Positions 7,924 to 15,911 of a DNA stretch of 34,112 nt are shown here, in pieces. The translations under genes and the position numbers were made by a program. Numbering within the stretch: position 1 is the stretch's first letter; every line of letters starts with the position of its first letter. The DNA is from JAERML01 sp035687895. GTDB taxonomy: Bacteria > Bacteroidota > Ignavibacteria > UBA10030 > UBA6906. The notes beneath the pieces were generated by a model, which saw only the letters and a list, made by a program, of their open reading frames with translations, made no database searches and was not told the DNA's origin. Where the stretch lies: positions 1 to 34,112 of the forward strand of contig DASRUE010000187.1 in assembly GCA_035687895.1 (NCBI GenBank). The letters are read 5' to 3'.

Positions 7924-7952
7924 AGTATACCGAAATTGTCCGGCAAAATCAA
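7924..7952 (-). promoter_or_regulatory. Sigma70-like promoter for smpB-tyrS-pdaD (minus strand)
   Basis: On the minus strand: TTGATT (7947-7952), 17-bp spacer, TATACT (7924-7929). The predicted start near 7917 gives a 20-nt leader. It is divergent from the promoter at 8007-8035, so the two face away from each other across about 55 bp. Confidence 0.72.
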
Positions 7953-8006
7953 TTTCATTTTCGTGTTCCAATACCAAATCACACATTCCTCCGTCTAAAG
8001 GGTTGG

Positions 8007-8035
8007 TTGACTTTCAGACGACCTTTGAGTATATT
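8007..8035 (+). promoter_or_regulatory. Sigma70-like promoter for the leader RNA and lpdA operon
   Basis: TTGACT (8007-8012), 17-bp spacer, TATATT (8030-8035). The predicted transcription start at about 8041-8043 coincides with the 5' strand of a 9-bp long-range helix in the leader. lpdA starts 230 nt downstream, so a long untranslated leader is implied. Confidence 0.75.
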
Positions 8036-8040
8036 TTTCC

Positions 8041-8251
8041 CACTTTAGTCCGCACTTGCATCGACCACCAATTAGACGTCACCGATTTCGAACCTGACGA
8101 CACACTATTGCTCAGTTGTACGGGCGTGAACTCCGCGAGGTCGATCTGTACAGTCGGTCAGACAAATTTGGGCGACACTAAAGTGTTACATTACTAGACT
8201 AGCGAAGCAGGGTCAACGACCCTCAGTGAGGGAAGCGATTTCCCTTTTTTT
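8041..8251 (+). ncRNA. Structured leader RNA / candidate riboswitch or attenuator upstream of lpdA
   Basis: No convincing protein-coding signal is present between the promoter and lpdA. The 5' end (8041-8049) is perfectly complementary to 8177-8185, extended by 8051-8053 with 8172-8174, closing a domain of about 145 nt. Inside it, 8060-8066 can pair with 8139-8145 (7 bp), and 8077-8081 with 8095-8099 (5 bp). After the closing helix come two hairpins, 8209-8214/8218-8223 and the terminator 8229-8245, with an alternative pairing between them (8220-8224 with 8228-8232). This is aptamer-plus-expression-platform architecture. I do not recognise TPP, lysine, SAM or other common riboswitch consensus elements, nor 6S RNA, tmRNA, RNase P or SRP RNA. 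A free-standing small RNA ending at the terminator is the main alternative. Confidence 0.5.
8229..8251 (+). terminator. Intrinsic terminator in the lpdA leader
   Basis: 6-bp stem AGGGAA/TTCCCT (8229-8234 with 8240-8245), 5-nt loop, then a run of seven T (8245-8251). It ends 21 bp before the lpdA ATG. The 5' arm overlaps a segment that can instead pair with 8220-8224, which would break the terminator. Confidence 0.8.
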
Positions 8252-8272
8252 GTTGCTATTCTTGAGGAATGC

Positions 8273-9670
8273 ATGCCAGAAAAGTCATTTGACGTAGTTG
8301 TTGTTGGTGGTGGCCCGGGGGGATATACTGCCGCCATTAGAGCCACCCAGCTTGGTATGTCGACCGGGATTATTGAGCGGGACAAGCTCGGAGGAGTCTG
8401 TCTGAACTGGGGATGTATCCCCACAAAAGCGCTCCTGAAAAACGCGGAGCTGCTCCAAGCGTTCAAGAAATCTGACGAGTGGGGCATTACTTACGACAAC
8501 CTGAAGTTTGACTTCAGCAAGATCATCAAAAGAAGCCGCAGCGTCTCCGACAAGATCTCCAGGGGTGTCGAGTTCCTGATGAAGAAAAACAAGATCGATT
8601 ACATGCCCGGCTATGGTACTCTACTCGGTAACGGTGTTATCGAAGTGAAGGCTGAAGGAAAGGCCGCAGAAAAAGTGAAGGCGAAGCACATCATTATTGC
8701 CACGGGCGCGAGGGCCCGCTCGATTCCGGGAGTGGCTATCGATCGGAAACGCATTATCACAAGCACGGAAGCGATGAATCTTCCGGAACAGCCCAAGTCC
8801 ATGGTAATCGTTGGTGCGGGGGCAATCGGGATGGAATTTGCATACTTCTACAATGCCATCGGCACCAAGGTTACCGTTGTTGAGATGATGCCTGGGATCC
8901 TGCCGGTCGAAGACCGCGAACTGACGAAGCTGATGCATACAAGCTTCAGAAAACAAGGGATTGACATCTTGACCGAAACCAAAGTCGAAAGCGTGAAAGC
9001 AGGCGCCAACGATGTTACGGTTGTGGTGGCAACACCGGAAGGAAAGCAGGAGCTCAAGGGCGATGTCGCGCTCATGGCAATCGGCGTGCAGGGCAATGTG
9101 GAGGGATTTGGATTGGACAAGGTCGGTGTGGTGGTGGACCGTGCGAATATCAAAGTGGATAAGGATTACCGAACAAATGTCCCTGGCGTCTATGCCATAG
9201 GAGACGTGATTGGTCCTCCGTGGCTTGCCCATGTTGCTTCGGCAGAAGGAATCCATTGCATCGAAGCCATTGCCGGGAAGAATCCGCCGGCGATTGACTA
9301 TTCCACCATTCCTGGCTGTACGTATTGCCAGCCTCAGATTGCCAGCGTTGGCTTAACCGAGGAGAAGGCAAAGGAAGAGGGATACGAGCTGAAGATCGGC
9401 CGATTTCCATTCAGGCCACTTGGGAAGGCGATGGCGATTGGTGAGACGGAAGGAATGGTAAAGTTGATCTTCGATGCAAAGTATGGTGAATTGCTCGGCG
9501 CCCACATTATGGGGTCGGAGGCAACAGAGATGATTGCCGAACTTGTGGTTGCGAAGAAGCTCGAGACAACAGGGAAAGATCTGTTCCATACCATCCACGC
9601 ACACCCGACGTTGAGTGAAGCCGTGATGGAAGCGGCCGCCGCCGCATACGGAGAAGCAATCAATATCTAG
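8273..9670 (+). CDS. lpdA: Dihydrolipoyl dehydrogenase (E3)
   Basis: Flavoprotein that reoxidises dihydrolipoamide of 2-oxoacid dehydrogenase complexes with NAD+. It has an N-terminal FAD-binding GGGPGG (12-17), the redox-active disulfide Cys43/Cys48 in GVCLNWGCIPTK, an NAD-binding GAGAIG in the middle, an FAD-contacting TNVPGVYAIGDV, and the C-terminal catalytic pair His444/Glu449 in HAHPTLSE. At 465 residues the length is typical. GAGGA 4 bases upstream supports the ATG. It is the first gene of a tightly packed cluster with lipB (8 bp later), E1, E2 and lipA genes, and it lies directly behind the structured leader. It presumably serves both E1 enzymes encoded here. Confidence 0.96.
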   Translation: MPEKSFDVVVVGGGPGGYTAAIRATQLGMSTGIIERDKLGGVCLNWGCIPTKALLKNAELLQAFKKSDEWGITYDNLKFDFSKIIKRSRSVSDKISRGVEFLMKKNKIDYMPGYGTLLGNGVIEVKAEGKAAEKVKAKHIIIATGARARSIPGVAIDRKRIITSTEAMNLPEQPKSMVIVGAGAIGMEFAYFYNAIGTKVTVVEMMPGILPVEDRELTKLMHTSFRKQGIDILTETKVESVKAGANDVTVVVATPEGKQELKGDVALMAIGVQGNVEGFGLDKVGVVVDRANIKVDKDYRTNVPGVYAIGDVIGPPWLAHVASAEGIHCIEAIAGKNPPAIDYSTIPGCTYCQPQIASVGLTEEKAKEEGYELKIGRFPFRPLGKAMAIGETEGMVKLIFDAKYGELLGAHIMGSEATEMIAELVVAKKLETTGKDLFHTIHAHPTLSEAVMEAAAAAYGEAINI

Positions 9671-9678
9671 GTAGGTAC

Positions 9679-10410
9679 GTGAGATCGGTTGGTGTCATCA
9701 ATCTTGGTCGAACGGATTATAAAGGATGCTGGGATCTGCAGCAACGCCTGTTCGATCAGCGGAGTGCTGGTGAGGTCGGTGATCTTCTTCTTCTCACCGA
9801 ACACGATCACGTATACACAATCGGCAAGGGTGGTGACAAGAACCACCTACTTGCCAACGATGAGGAGCTAAGGTCGAATGGTGTCACCGTTTACCACAAT
9901 GACCGTGGCGGCGATATTACATTCCACGGTCCGGGACAGTTGGTTGGTTATCCAATTCTCGACCTCAACAACTACTACCTCGATCTTCATCGCTATCTAA
10001 GAGACCTCGAAGAGGTAATCATCCGTACATTAGCAGGCTACGGTGTCAGCGCATCAAGAAATGCCGACTATACAGGCGTGTGGGTGGGAAATGACAAGAT
10101 CTGCGCAATCGGTGTCAAGACGAGCCGGTGGATTACGATGCATGGATTTGCGTTCAACGTGAACACGGATCTTTCTTATTTTGGGCGAATCATTCCATGT
10201 GGAATTTTCGAGAAGGGGGTAACGTCGCTGCAGCAGATTTTGGGGCGTAAGATCGATCTCTTTGATGTCGCCGCACGGGTCGTCGAGCAATTTTCCTTGG
10301 TATTCCAGGCATACGCTCATGATCTCGGCAGGCGCAAACTGAGTGATGAAGTTGGTTCGGAAGTTCTTACAGTCGTCCGCGAGTACGAATCTTCACAGAG
10401 CAAAGGATAA
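9679..10410 (+). CDS. lipB: Lipoyl(octanoyl) transferase
   Basis: Transfers octanoyl groups from acyl carrier protein to the lipoyl-domain lysine of E2 proteins, the first step of de novo lipoylation; LipA then inserts sulfur. The signature HNDRGGDITFHGPGQLVGYP lies at 73-92. The catalytic dyad known from the family appears as Lys147 (IGVKTSRW) and Cys174 (PCGIFEKGVTS). It has 243 residues and a GTG start. The C-terminal end overlaps an open frame of the next gene, but a better start for that gene lies just after the lipB stop. Its placement beside its E2 substrate and lipA makes the cluster self-sufficient for cofactor assembly. Confidence 0.95.
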   Translation: MRSVGVINLGRTDYKGCWDLQQRLFDQRSAGEVGDLLLLTEHDHVYTIGKGGDKNHLLANDEELRSNGVTVYHNDRGGDITFHGPGQLVGYPILDLNNYYLDLHRYLRDLEEVIIRTLAGYGVSASRNADYTGVWVGNDKICAIGVKTSRWITMHGFAFNVNTDLSYFGRIIPCGIFEKGVTSLQQILGRKIDLFDVAARVVEQFSLVFQAYAHDLGRRKLSDEVGSEVLTVVREYESSQSKG

Positions 10411-10414
10411 CGAG

Positions 10415-12511
10415 TTGGCTCAAGCGAAATCTTCGAAGCCCATCGCTCAAACAAAAGGGTCGAACGGAGAATCCGGGAGAGGTCGGGCAGTCATCAGTGC
10501 AGCTCAATTGGCGAAGGATCAGGTTCTCTCCGCTTACAAAAACAGCGTCGCCGCTCGTCTCATTGATCAGAAAATCCTCATCCTTCTCAAGCAGGGGAAG
10601 TGCTTCTTCCACATTGGCGGATCGGGGCACGAGATTGCGCAGACGGCGACAGCCTTGGCAATGAAACCGGGGTATGATTGGGCCTATCCGTACTATCGTG
10701 ATCTTGGGTTCTCACTTCAGTTCGGTTACACGATTGAAGAGATCATGTTGGAGGCACTGCATCGTAAAGGCGGACCAAGCAGCAATGGGTTTGCTATGCC
10801 ATTTCATTATGGACACAAGAAGTGGAGAATCATCGCGCAGTCGAGTCCGACCGGCACGCAGTATCTGCAGGCTGTGGGAACTGCAATGGGTGCAGTGAAG
10901 GATGGAAAGGACGAGGTGGTCTACGTCTCCTCCGGTGAAGGGGCAACGAGTGAGGGTGAATTTCATGAAGCGGTCAATTGGGCAGCCCGTGAACGGTTCC
11001 CGGTCATCTTTCTCATTCAAAATAATAAATACGCAATCTCGGTACCGATCAACGATCAGATGGCCGGTGAATCGGTGTTCGGACTGGTGAAGGGATATGA
11101 GGGTCTGAATCGGTATCGAGTGGACGGTTGTGACTTCAGCGCGATGTACGACGTGGCTGCCGACGCAGTGGCTAAAGCGCGGCGGGGCGATGGCCCGAGC
11201 GTGATTGAAGCAGATACCGTCCGGCTGCTTCCTCATTCTTCATCAGACGATCAAAGGAAATATCGGGATTCAAAAGATCTTGAGGAAGACCTGAAGAAGG
11301 ACCCCATCCCCAAGTTCGAGACGTTTCTTACTACACGTGGGATTCTTAAGGCGTCTGAAATAATGACATTGAAGGAGGAGATCAAGAACCGGATTGACCG
11401 CGCTGCGGAATGGGCAGAAGAACAGCCAATGCCGGAGGTTTATGAGCTGGAGAAGTATGTATATTCTCCGAAGGTGATGGTCCCCGTAAAAGGGTTCTCT
11501 GAGCCTGACCATAAGGGGACAAGCATTGTCATGGTCGATGCGATCAACCACGCCCTCGCTGAGGAGATGGATCGGAACCCGAAAATGTTGATCTATGGTC
11601 AGGATGTTGCCGGAAATAAAGGTGGGGTCTTCACTGCAACCAAGGGTCTGACTGCAAAGTTCGGGGCTGATCGTGTGTTCAATTCCCCCCTCGCAGAAGC
11701 AAGTATTGTCGGGACGGCGTTTGGGTTGGCTGTCCGCGAAGACTACAAGCCGGTGGTTGAAATCCAGTTCGGGGACTATATCTGGCCTGCGTTCATGCAG
11801 ATCAGGGATGAGGTGGCAACGCTCCGCTTTCGTTCGTGCAACGAGTGGGCCTGTCCGATGGTAATCCGTGTCGCAGTGGGAGGCTACATTCACGGCGGAC
11901 TTTATCATAGTCAGTCCATTGAGGGTTTCTTCACTCACATTCCTGGCCTGCGGGTGGTCTTCCCGTCGAACGCCGCGGATGCGAAGGGGCTCTTAAAAAC
12001 CGCCTGCCGCGAGGAAGATCCCGTGCTCTTCTGCGAGCACAAGGGGTTGTACCGCCAGGGATTTGCCTCATCGCCGGAGCCTGACGAGAACTATGCGCTC
12101 CCGTTTGGTATTGCGAAGGTGAAGAGGTCTGGAGAAGACATCACGATTATCACATGGGGAATGCTCGTTCAGCGCTCCTTGGATGCGGCGGCAAAAGCGG
12201 AAGACAATCATGGCGTGAGTGTCGAAGTGATTGATCTCCGGACACTCAATCCTCTTGACAAGGAGACCATCCTCACGTCGGTCAGAAAAACGGGGAAAGT
12301 GTTGATCGTCCATGAAGACACATTGACGGGTGGTTTTGGGGCTGAGATCGCAGCCATCATTGCCTCCGAAGCATTCGAAATGCTTGACGCGCCGGTACAG
12401 CGCGTTGCCGCAAGGGACACGCCTGTACCGTACGGGCCCGGTCTTGAGGCTGCTATGCTCCCCCAGGAGTCGGACGTTCTTGCAGCACTTAGGCTGCTTG
12501 CCAAATACTAG
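10415..12511 (+). CDS. Fused 2-oxoacid dehydrogenase E1 alpha/beta (branched-chain type)
   Basis: Thiamine-diphosphate-dependent decarboxylase with both E1 chains in one polypeptide (about 698 residues). The alpha part (to about residue 340) has the TPP/Mg motif GEGATSEGEFHEAVNWA ending in QNN and the downstream RRGDGPSVIEADTVR with HSSSDD. The beta part (from about 370) has the DVAGNKGGVFTATKGL, FNSPLAEASIVGTAFG, GGYIHGGLYHSQSIEG and HEDTLTGGFGAEI blocks. Fused E1 proteins like this are common in the Bacteroidetes/Chlorobi group and are usually assigned to branched-chain 2-oxoacids; the substrate is inferred. The open frame begins at 10343 inside lipB, but a TTG at 10415 has AAAGGA 7 bases upstream and avoids a 68-bp overlap, so I use it. 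It is paralogous to the separate pdhA/pdhB that follow. Confidence 0.9.
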   Translation: MAQAKSSKPIAQTKGSNGESGRGRAVISAAQLAKDQVLSAYKNSVAARLIDQKILILLKQGKCFFHIGGSGHEIAQTATALAMKPGYDWAYPYYRDLGFSLQFGYTIEEIMLEALHRKGGPSSNGFAMPFHYGHKKWRIIAQSSPTGTQYLQAVGTAMGAVKDGKDEVVYVSSGEGATSEGEFHEAVNWAARERFPVIFLIQNNKYAISVPINDQMAGESVFGLVKGYEGLNRYRVDGCDFSAMYDVAADAVAKARRGDGPSVIEADTVRLLPHSSSDDQRKYRDSKDLEEDLKKDPIPKFETFLTTRGILKASEIMTLKEEIKNRIDRAAEWAEEQPMPEVYELEKYVYSPKVMVPVKGFSEPDHKGTSIVMVDAINHALAEEMDRNPKMLIYGQDVAGNKGGVFTATKGLTAKFGADRVFNSPLAEASIVGTAFGLAVREDYKPVVEIQFGDYIWPAFMQIRDEVATLRFRSCNEWACPMVIRVAVGGYIHGGLYHSQSIEGFFTHIPGLRVVFPSNAADAKGLLKTACREEDPVLFCEHKGLYRQGFASSPEPDENYALPFGIAKVKRSGEDITIITWGMLVQRSLDAAAKAEDNHGVSVEVIDLRTLNPLDKETILTSVRKTGKVLIVHEDTLTGGFGAEIAAIIASEAFEMLDAPVQRVAARDTPVPYGPGLEAAMLPQESDVLAALRLLAKY

Positions 12512-12536
12512 TACACTTAAACACAGCACGACCACG

Positions 12537-13544
12537 ATGTCTGTTGCCACAGATCGAACGCACTCTCCGGTGGGAATACGTTCCACTCTGTCCAACCAGG
12601 AGAGGCTGGAGTTGTTCTATTACCTGCGTCTTGCGCGAGAGTGCGACAATGCCATCCTTCGCCTCTACAAGCAGGGCAAGATGGTTGGCGGCGCATACAC
12701 CGGATACGGGAATGAAGCGACAGCAGTTGGAAGCGCGTATGCACTTGAGGACCATGACTATCTTTTCCCTATGCATCGGGATCTTGGTTCTCACCTGGTG
12801 AAAGGGCAGTCGCTCAAGAATATTTTTCTCCAACAGCTTGCGCGGGCGAATAGTCTCACACGCGGGCGTGATGGAACCGGGCACTATGCCGATCCGACGC
12901 TCCGAATCTACGGGAACGTCAGTCATCTTGCTGCCATGATTCCAATGGCCGTTGGCGTGGCGCTGGCCTCAAAACTCCGCAAGGAGCATGCTGTGGTCAT
13001 GAACTACATCGGCGACGGGGGATGCAACGTGGGTGACTTCCACGAGGGGCTGAATATGGCAGCTGTGATGAATCTTCCATTTGTTTTGATCATTGAGAAC
13101 AACCAGTTTGCCTATTCAACCCCGACCTCCAAGCAGCATGCAGCGCAAAAGCTGTCCGACAGAGCCATTGGCTATGGCATTCCCGGCTTCACGATCGATG
13201 GCACTGACGTGCTGAAGGTGTATGAGAGTTGCCGCGTTGCAGTGGACCGCGCTAGGGCGGGGGACGGTCCAACTCTTATTGAGACAATCACCATGAGGAT
13301 GCACGGCCACTCAGCTTCCGATGACGCATCGTATGTTCCCAAGGGGATGATTGAGGAGTGGAAGAAGAAAGACCCTCTTGAGAGATTAGAAAAGGTCTTG
13401 ATGAATGATCGGATCTTGAACGAGGCAAGCAAAAAGCAGATGGAAGAAAAAATTGCAGGTGAGATAGAGAGGGCAATTCAGTTTGCGCTTGAAAGTCCTT
13501 ATGCCCCTGGCGAGGATGCCGCAGAAGGAGTGTACGCACCCTGA
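12537..13544 (+). CDS. pdhA: Pyruvate dehydrogenase-type E1 alpha subunit
   Basis: Alpha chain of a TPP-dependent 2-oxoacid dehydrogenase E1. Residues include GQGKMVGG-like KQGKMVGGAYTGYGNEA, HRDLGSHLVKG, RDGTGHYAD, the TPP-binding GDGGCNVGDFHEGLNMA with IENNQFAYST about 30 residues on, and MRMHGHSASDD. At 335 residues it is normal for the family. The open frame runs back to 12330 inside the preceding gene, but that part is the other frame of the fused E1. The ATG at 12537 is the natural start, 25 bp after the upstream stop. The stop codon overlaps the next gene's ATG by one base (TGATG). Acetoin or branched-chain dehydrogenase E1 alpha are alternatives. Confidence 0.88.
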   Translation: MSVATDRTHSPVGIRSTLSNQERLELFYYLRLARECDNAILRLYKQGKMVGGAYTGYGNEATAVGSAYALEDHDYLFPMHRDLGSHLVKGQSLKNIFLQQLARANSLTRGRDGTGHYADPTLRIYGNVSHLAAMIPMAVGVALASKLRKEHAVVMNYIGDGGCNVGDFHEGLNMAAVMNLPFVLIIENNQFAYSTPTSKQHAAQKLSDRAIGYGIPGFTIDGTDVLKVYESCRVAVDRARAGDGPTLIETITMRMHGHSASDDASYVPKGMIEEWKKKDPLERLEKVLMNDRILNEASKKQMEEKIAGEIERAIQFALESPYAPGEDAAEGVYAP

Positions 13545-14521
13545 TGGGAGTAATGACGTACATTGAGGCGATCTCAAAAGGGATGTGGGAAGAAATGGAA
13601 CGGGATTCTTCGGTGTTCCTGATTGGGGAGGACATTGGTGAATACGGTGGGGCATTCAAGGCGACCAAGGGATTTCTCAAGCAGTTCGGTCCTGATCGTG
13701 TGATAGATTCTACACTGTCGGAAGCGGCGATCATAGGTGCTGCAACAGGCGCGGCGGTGGTCGGGATGCGACCAATTGCCGAGATGCAATTTGCAGACTT
13801 CGTAACCTGTGGGTTCAATCAACTAGTTGTTAACGCCGCGAAGATGCATTATCGGTGGCATCTCCCCGTTCCCATGGTAGTCCGGTTGCCAACCGGCGGC
13901 TACATACATGGTGGCCCTTACCATTCCGCCAGCACGGAGGCATGGTTCTTTCATGTACCCGGATTGAAGATTGTCGCGCCTTCGACCCCTTATGATGCGA
14001 AGGGGTTGATGAAGGCGGCGATCCGTGACAACAATCCAGTTCTTTTCTTTGAGTACAAGTACCTGTATCGAAGGATCAAAGGGGACGTTCCGGACGGTGA
14101 TTATGTTGTGGAGTTGGGGAAGGGGAAAGTGAAGCGTGGCGGCGACGACACGGTTATCTTCACCTATGGTTCTACGGTCCATCTCTGCCTCGAGGCTGCC
14201 GAGGTTCTCTCAAAGGAGGATGGTGTTGAAGTTCGCGTGGTGGACCTTCGCACGCTGATGCCTTTGGACAAGGACCTGATTCTGAGTTCGGTTCGCGAGA
14301 CCGGCAAGGTACTTATCGTACACGAAGACACAGTGACGGGCGGGATTGGAGGAGAGATTGCGGCATTTATTTGCGAGAGTGCATTCAGTGCTCTCGATGC
14401 GCCAATCAAGCGAGTCGGCTCGCTCGACACGCCGGTACCGTTTGCGCCACCTCTTGAGGAGTACTTTCTCCCTGACACCCCAAAGATTGTGAAAGCCCTG
14501 CGGGACCTGGCGCGCTATTGA
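13544..14521 (+). CDS. pdhB: Pyruvate dehydrogenase-type E1 beta subunit
   Basis: Beta chain partner of the preceding gene, sharing a one-base stop/start overlap with it. Landmarks are YIEAISKGMWEEMERD, IGEDIGEYGGAFKATKGL-like sequence, STLSEAAIIGAATGAA, MQFADFVTCGFNQLVNAA-like sequence, GGYIHGGPYHSAS and HEDTVTGGIGGEIAAF. It has 325 residues, typical of E1 beta. The second half is clearly similar to the beta part of the fused E1 upstream (for example HEDT.TGG.G.EIAA and DTPVP motifs), so the two E1 systems arose by duplication. An in-frame ATG at 13553 is a possible alternative start. Confidence 0.9.
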   Translation: MGVMTYIEAISKGMWEEMERDSSVFLIGEDIGEYGGAFKATKGFLKQFGPDRVIDSTLSEAAIIGAATGAAVVGMRPIAEMQFADFVTCGFNQLVVNAAKMHYRWHLPVPMVVRLPTGGYIHGGPYHSASTEAWFFHVPGLKIVAPSTPYDAKGLMKAAIRDNNPVLFFEYKYLYRRIKGDVPDGDYVVELGKGKVKRGGDDTVIFTYGSTVHLCLEAAEVLSKEDGVEVRVVDLRTLMPLDKDLILSSVRETGKVLIVHEDTVTGGIGGEIAAFICESAFSALDAPIKRVGSLDTPVPFAPPLEEYFLPDTPKIVKALRDLARY

Positions 14522-14558
14522 GTGTGGATTACATACTTTCAGCATAAAGGATGATGAC

Positions 14559-15902
14559 ATGGCACGTGTAGAAGTTGTGATGCCCCAAATGGGCGAGAGC
14601 ATTGCCGAAGGGACAATTGTGAAGTGGCACAAGAAGGTCGGCGACAAAGTGAAAAAGGATGAAACCCTATTGGAGATAAGTACGGACAAGGTGGATTCAG
14701 AGATTCCATCGCCATCCGCCGGCGTGCTTGCCGAGATCGTAGTCCCGGAGCAGAAAACGGTGGCTGTCCGCACGGTAATTGCCTACCTCGACACTGAAGG
14801 AGGTGCAGTTGCGACCTCTGCCCCTGCCGCGCCAACGCTTGAGGCTCCTAAAACTGTTGCACCGTCACCTGTTCCGATGCCCATTCCCGCGATACAGCCA
14901 CTAGCTGCCCCTGCAAGTGGCCGATTCTACTCACCACTTGTCCTGAACATTGCCCGTACCGAAGGAATCTCGATGAGCGAACTCGAGATGGTGCCAGGGA
15001 CTGGGGAGGAAGGGCGTGTCAGCAAGAAGGACATTCTCGCCTATGTCGCAGCGCGAAAGAGCGGTACGATGGCACCTCCGGCAGCAGGGGGATCGGCTGT
15101 CTCGTCCGCGGCGGCCCCGGTGTTCATGTCGACCACGAAGGTAGCGCCGATCGGGATTGTTGCCAAACCAGTTGAAGTCCCGGAACTACGAGCAAAGTAC
15201 CCCGCGCCCCAGCATGATATTCTGCAGATGAGCAATGTTCTGCAAAAGATGGCCGAGCACATGGTGAAGAGTGTACAAACCTCGCCTCACGTTGCTGCCA
15301 TCCACGAAGTGGACATGACGAATGTTGTGAAGCACCGGGGCGCGCATTCAGCAGAGTTTGAGAAGAAAGAAGGCTTCAAGCTTACCTTCACACCCTATAT
15401 CGTTGATGCTGTGGTCAAGGCAATCAAGAAATATCCGTTGATCAATACTTCTATTGAAGGTGACAAGATCATAAAGAAGAACTTCGTCAACCTCGGCATC
15501 GCTGTTGCTTCAGATAACGGGTTGATTGTTCCCGTGATCAAGCATGCGGAAGAAAAGAATTTTATCGGGCTGGCTCGCGCAGTGAACGATCTTGCCCTGC
15601 GCACGCGCAACAAGAAGCTGATGCCGGATGACATTCAAGGAGGGACGTTTACAATTTCCAACTACGGCGTCTTCGGTACGATGATCGGAACGCCCATTAT
15701 CAACCAACCGCAGGTGGCAATTCTGGGGACTGGTGCGATCAAGAAGCGCGTGGCGGTCATTGATGATGCAATTGCGATCCGCTCCATAGTATACTTCACA
15801 ATGTCTTTCGATCACCGGATTGTTGACGGTGCCCTCGGAGGGATGTTCCTGGAAGAGGTCGTACAGAATCTCCAGAACTTTGACATGACGATGAAATTCT
15901 AG
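14559..15902 (+). CDS. 2-oxoacid dehydrogenase E2 (dihydrolipoamide acyltransferase)
   Basis: Core acyltransferase of the dehydrogenase complex. A single lipoyl domain covers about residues 1-80, with the lipoylated Lys44 in STDKVDSEIPSP. It is followed by an Ala/Pro-rich linker, a peripheral subunit-binding domain at about 127-170 (PLVLNIARTEGI, GTGEEGRVSKKDILAYV), a second Ala/Pro linker and the catalytic domain. The active-site HxxxD is His419/Asp423 in SFDHRIVDGA. At 447 residues with one lipoyl domain it fits E2 of pyruvate, branched-chain or 2-oxoglutarate complexes; the sequence alone does not settle which. AAAGGA upstream supports the start. It is the only E2 in a cluster with two E1 systems, so it may be shared. 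Confidence 0.92.
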   Translation: MARVEVVMPQMGESIAEGTIVKWHKKVGDKVKKDETLLEISTDKVDSEIPSPSAGVLAEIVVPEQKTVAVRTVIAYLDTEGGAVATSAPAAPTLEAPKTVAPSPVPMPIPAIQPLAAPASGRFYSPLVLNIARTEGISMSELEMVPGTGEEGRVSKKDILAYVAARKSGTMAPPAAGGSAVSSAAAPVFMSTTKVAPIGIVAKPVEVPELRAKYPAPQHDILQMSNVLQKMAEHMVKSVQTSPHVAAIHEVDMTNVVKHRGAHSAEFEKKEGFKLTFTPYIVDAVVKAIKKYPLINTSIEGDKIIKKNFVNLGIAVASDNGLIVPVIKHAEEKNFIGLARAVNDLALRTRNKKLMPDDIQGGTFTISNYGVFGTMIGTPIINQPQVAILGTGAIKKRVAVIDDAIAIRSIVYFTMSFDHRIVDGALGGMFLEEVVQNLQNFDMTMKF

Positions 15903-15911
15903 GCACATACC

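Noticed and set aside
8056..8097. 13-codon Arg-rich TTG frame near the predicted transcript start
   Set aside because: Only about 14 nt of leader and no ribosome-binding site; the Arg content can arise by chance in so short a frame.
7211..8197. 328-codon open frame on the plus strand across tyrS and smpB
   Set aside because: It runs antisense to two clearly recognised minus-strand genes and shows no family features; a shadow frame.
8126..8197. 23-codon GTG frame in the lpdA leader as a possible leader peptide
   Set aside because: No Shine-Dalgarno and no run of regulatory codons. It overlaps the 3' strand of the long-range helix. Its stop 11 bases before segment 1 is suggestive but not enough.
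7898..8272. tmRNA or 6S RNA gene next to smpB
   Set aside because: No tmRNA ends, tag frame or T-arm are visible. The helix pattern does not show a recognisable 6S central bubble, though a 6S-like RNA is not strictly excluded.
8621..9256. 211-codon minus-strand frame within lpdA
   Set aside because: Antisense to a full-length, well-conserved lpdA; no recognisable product.
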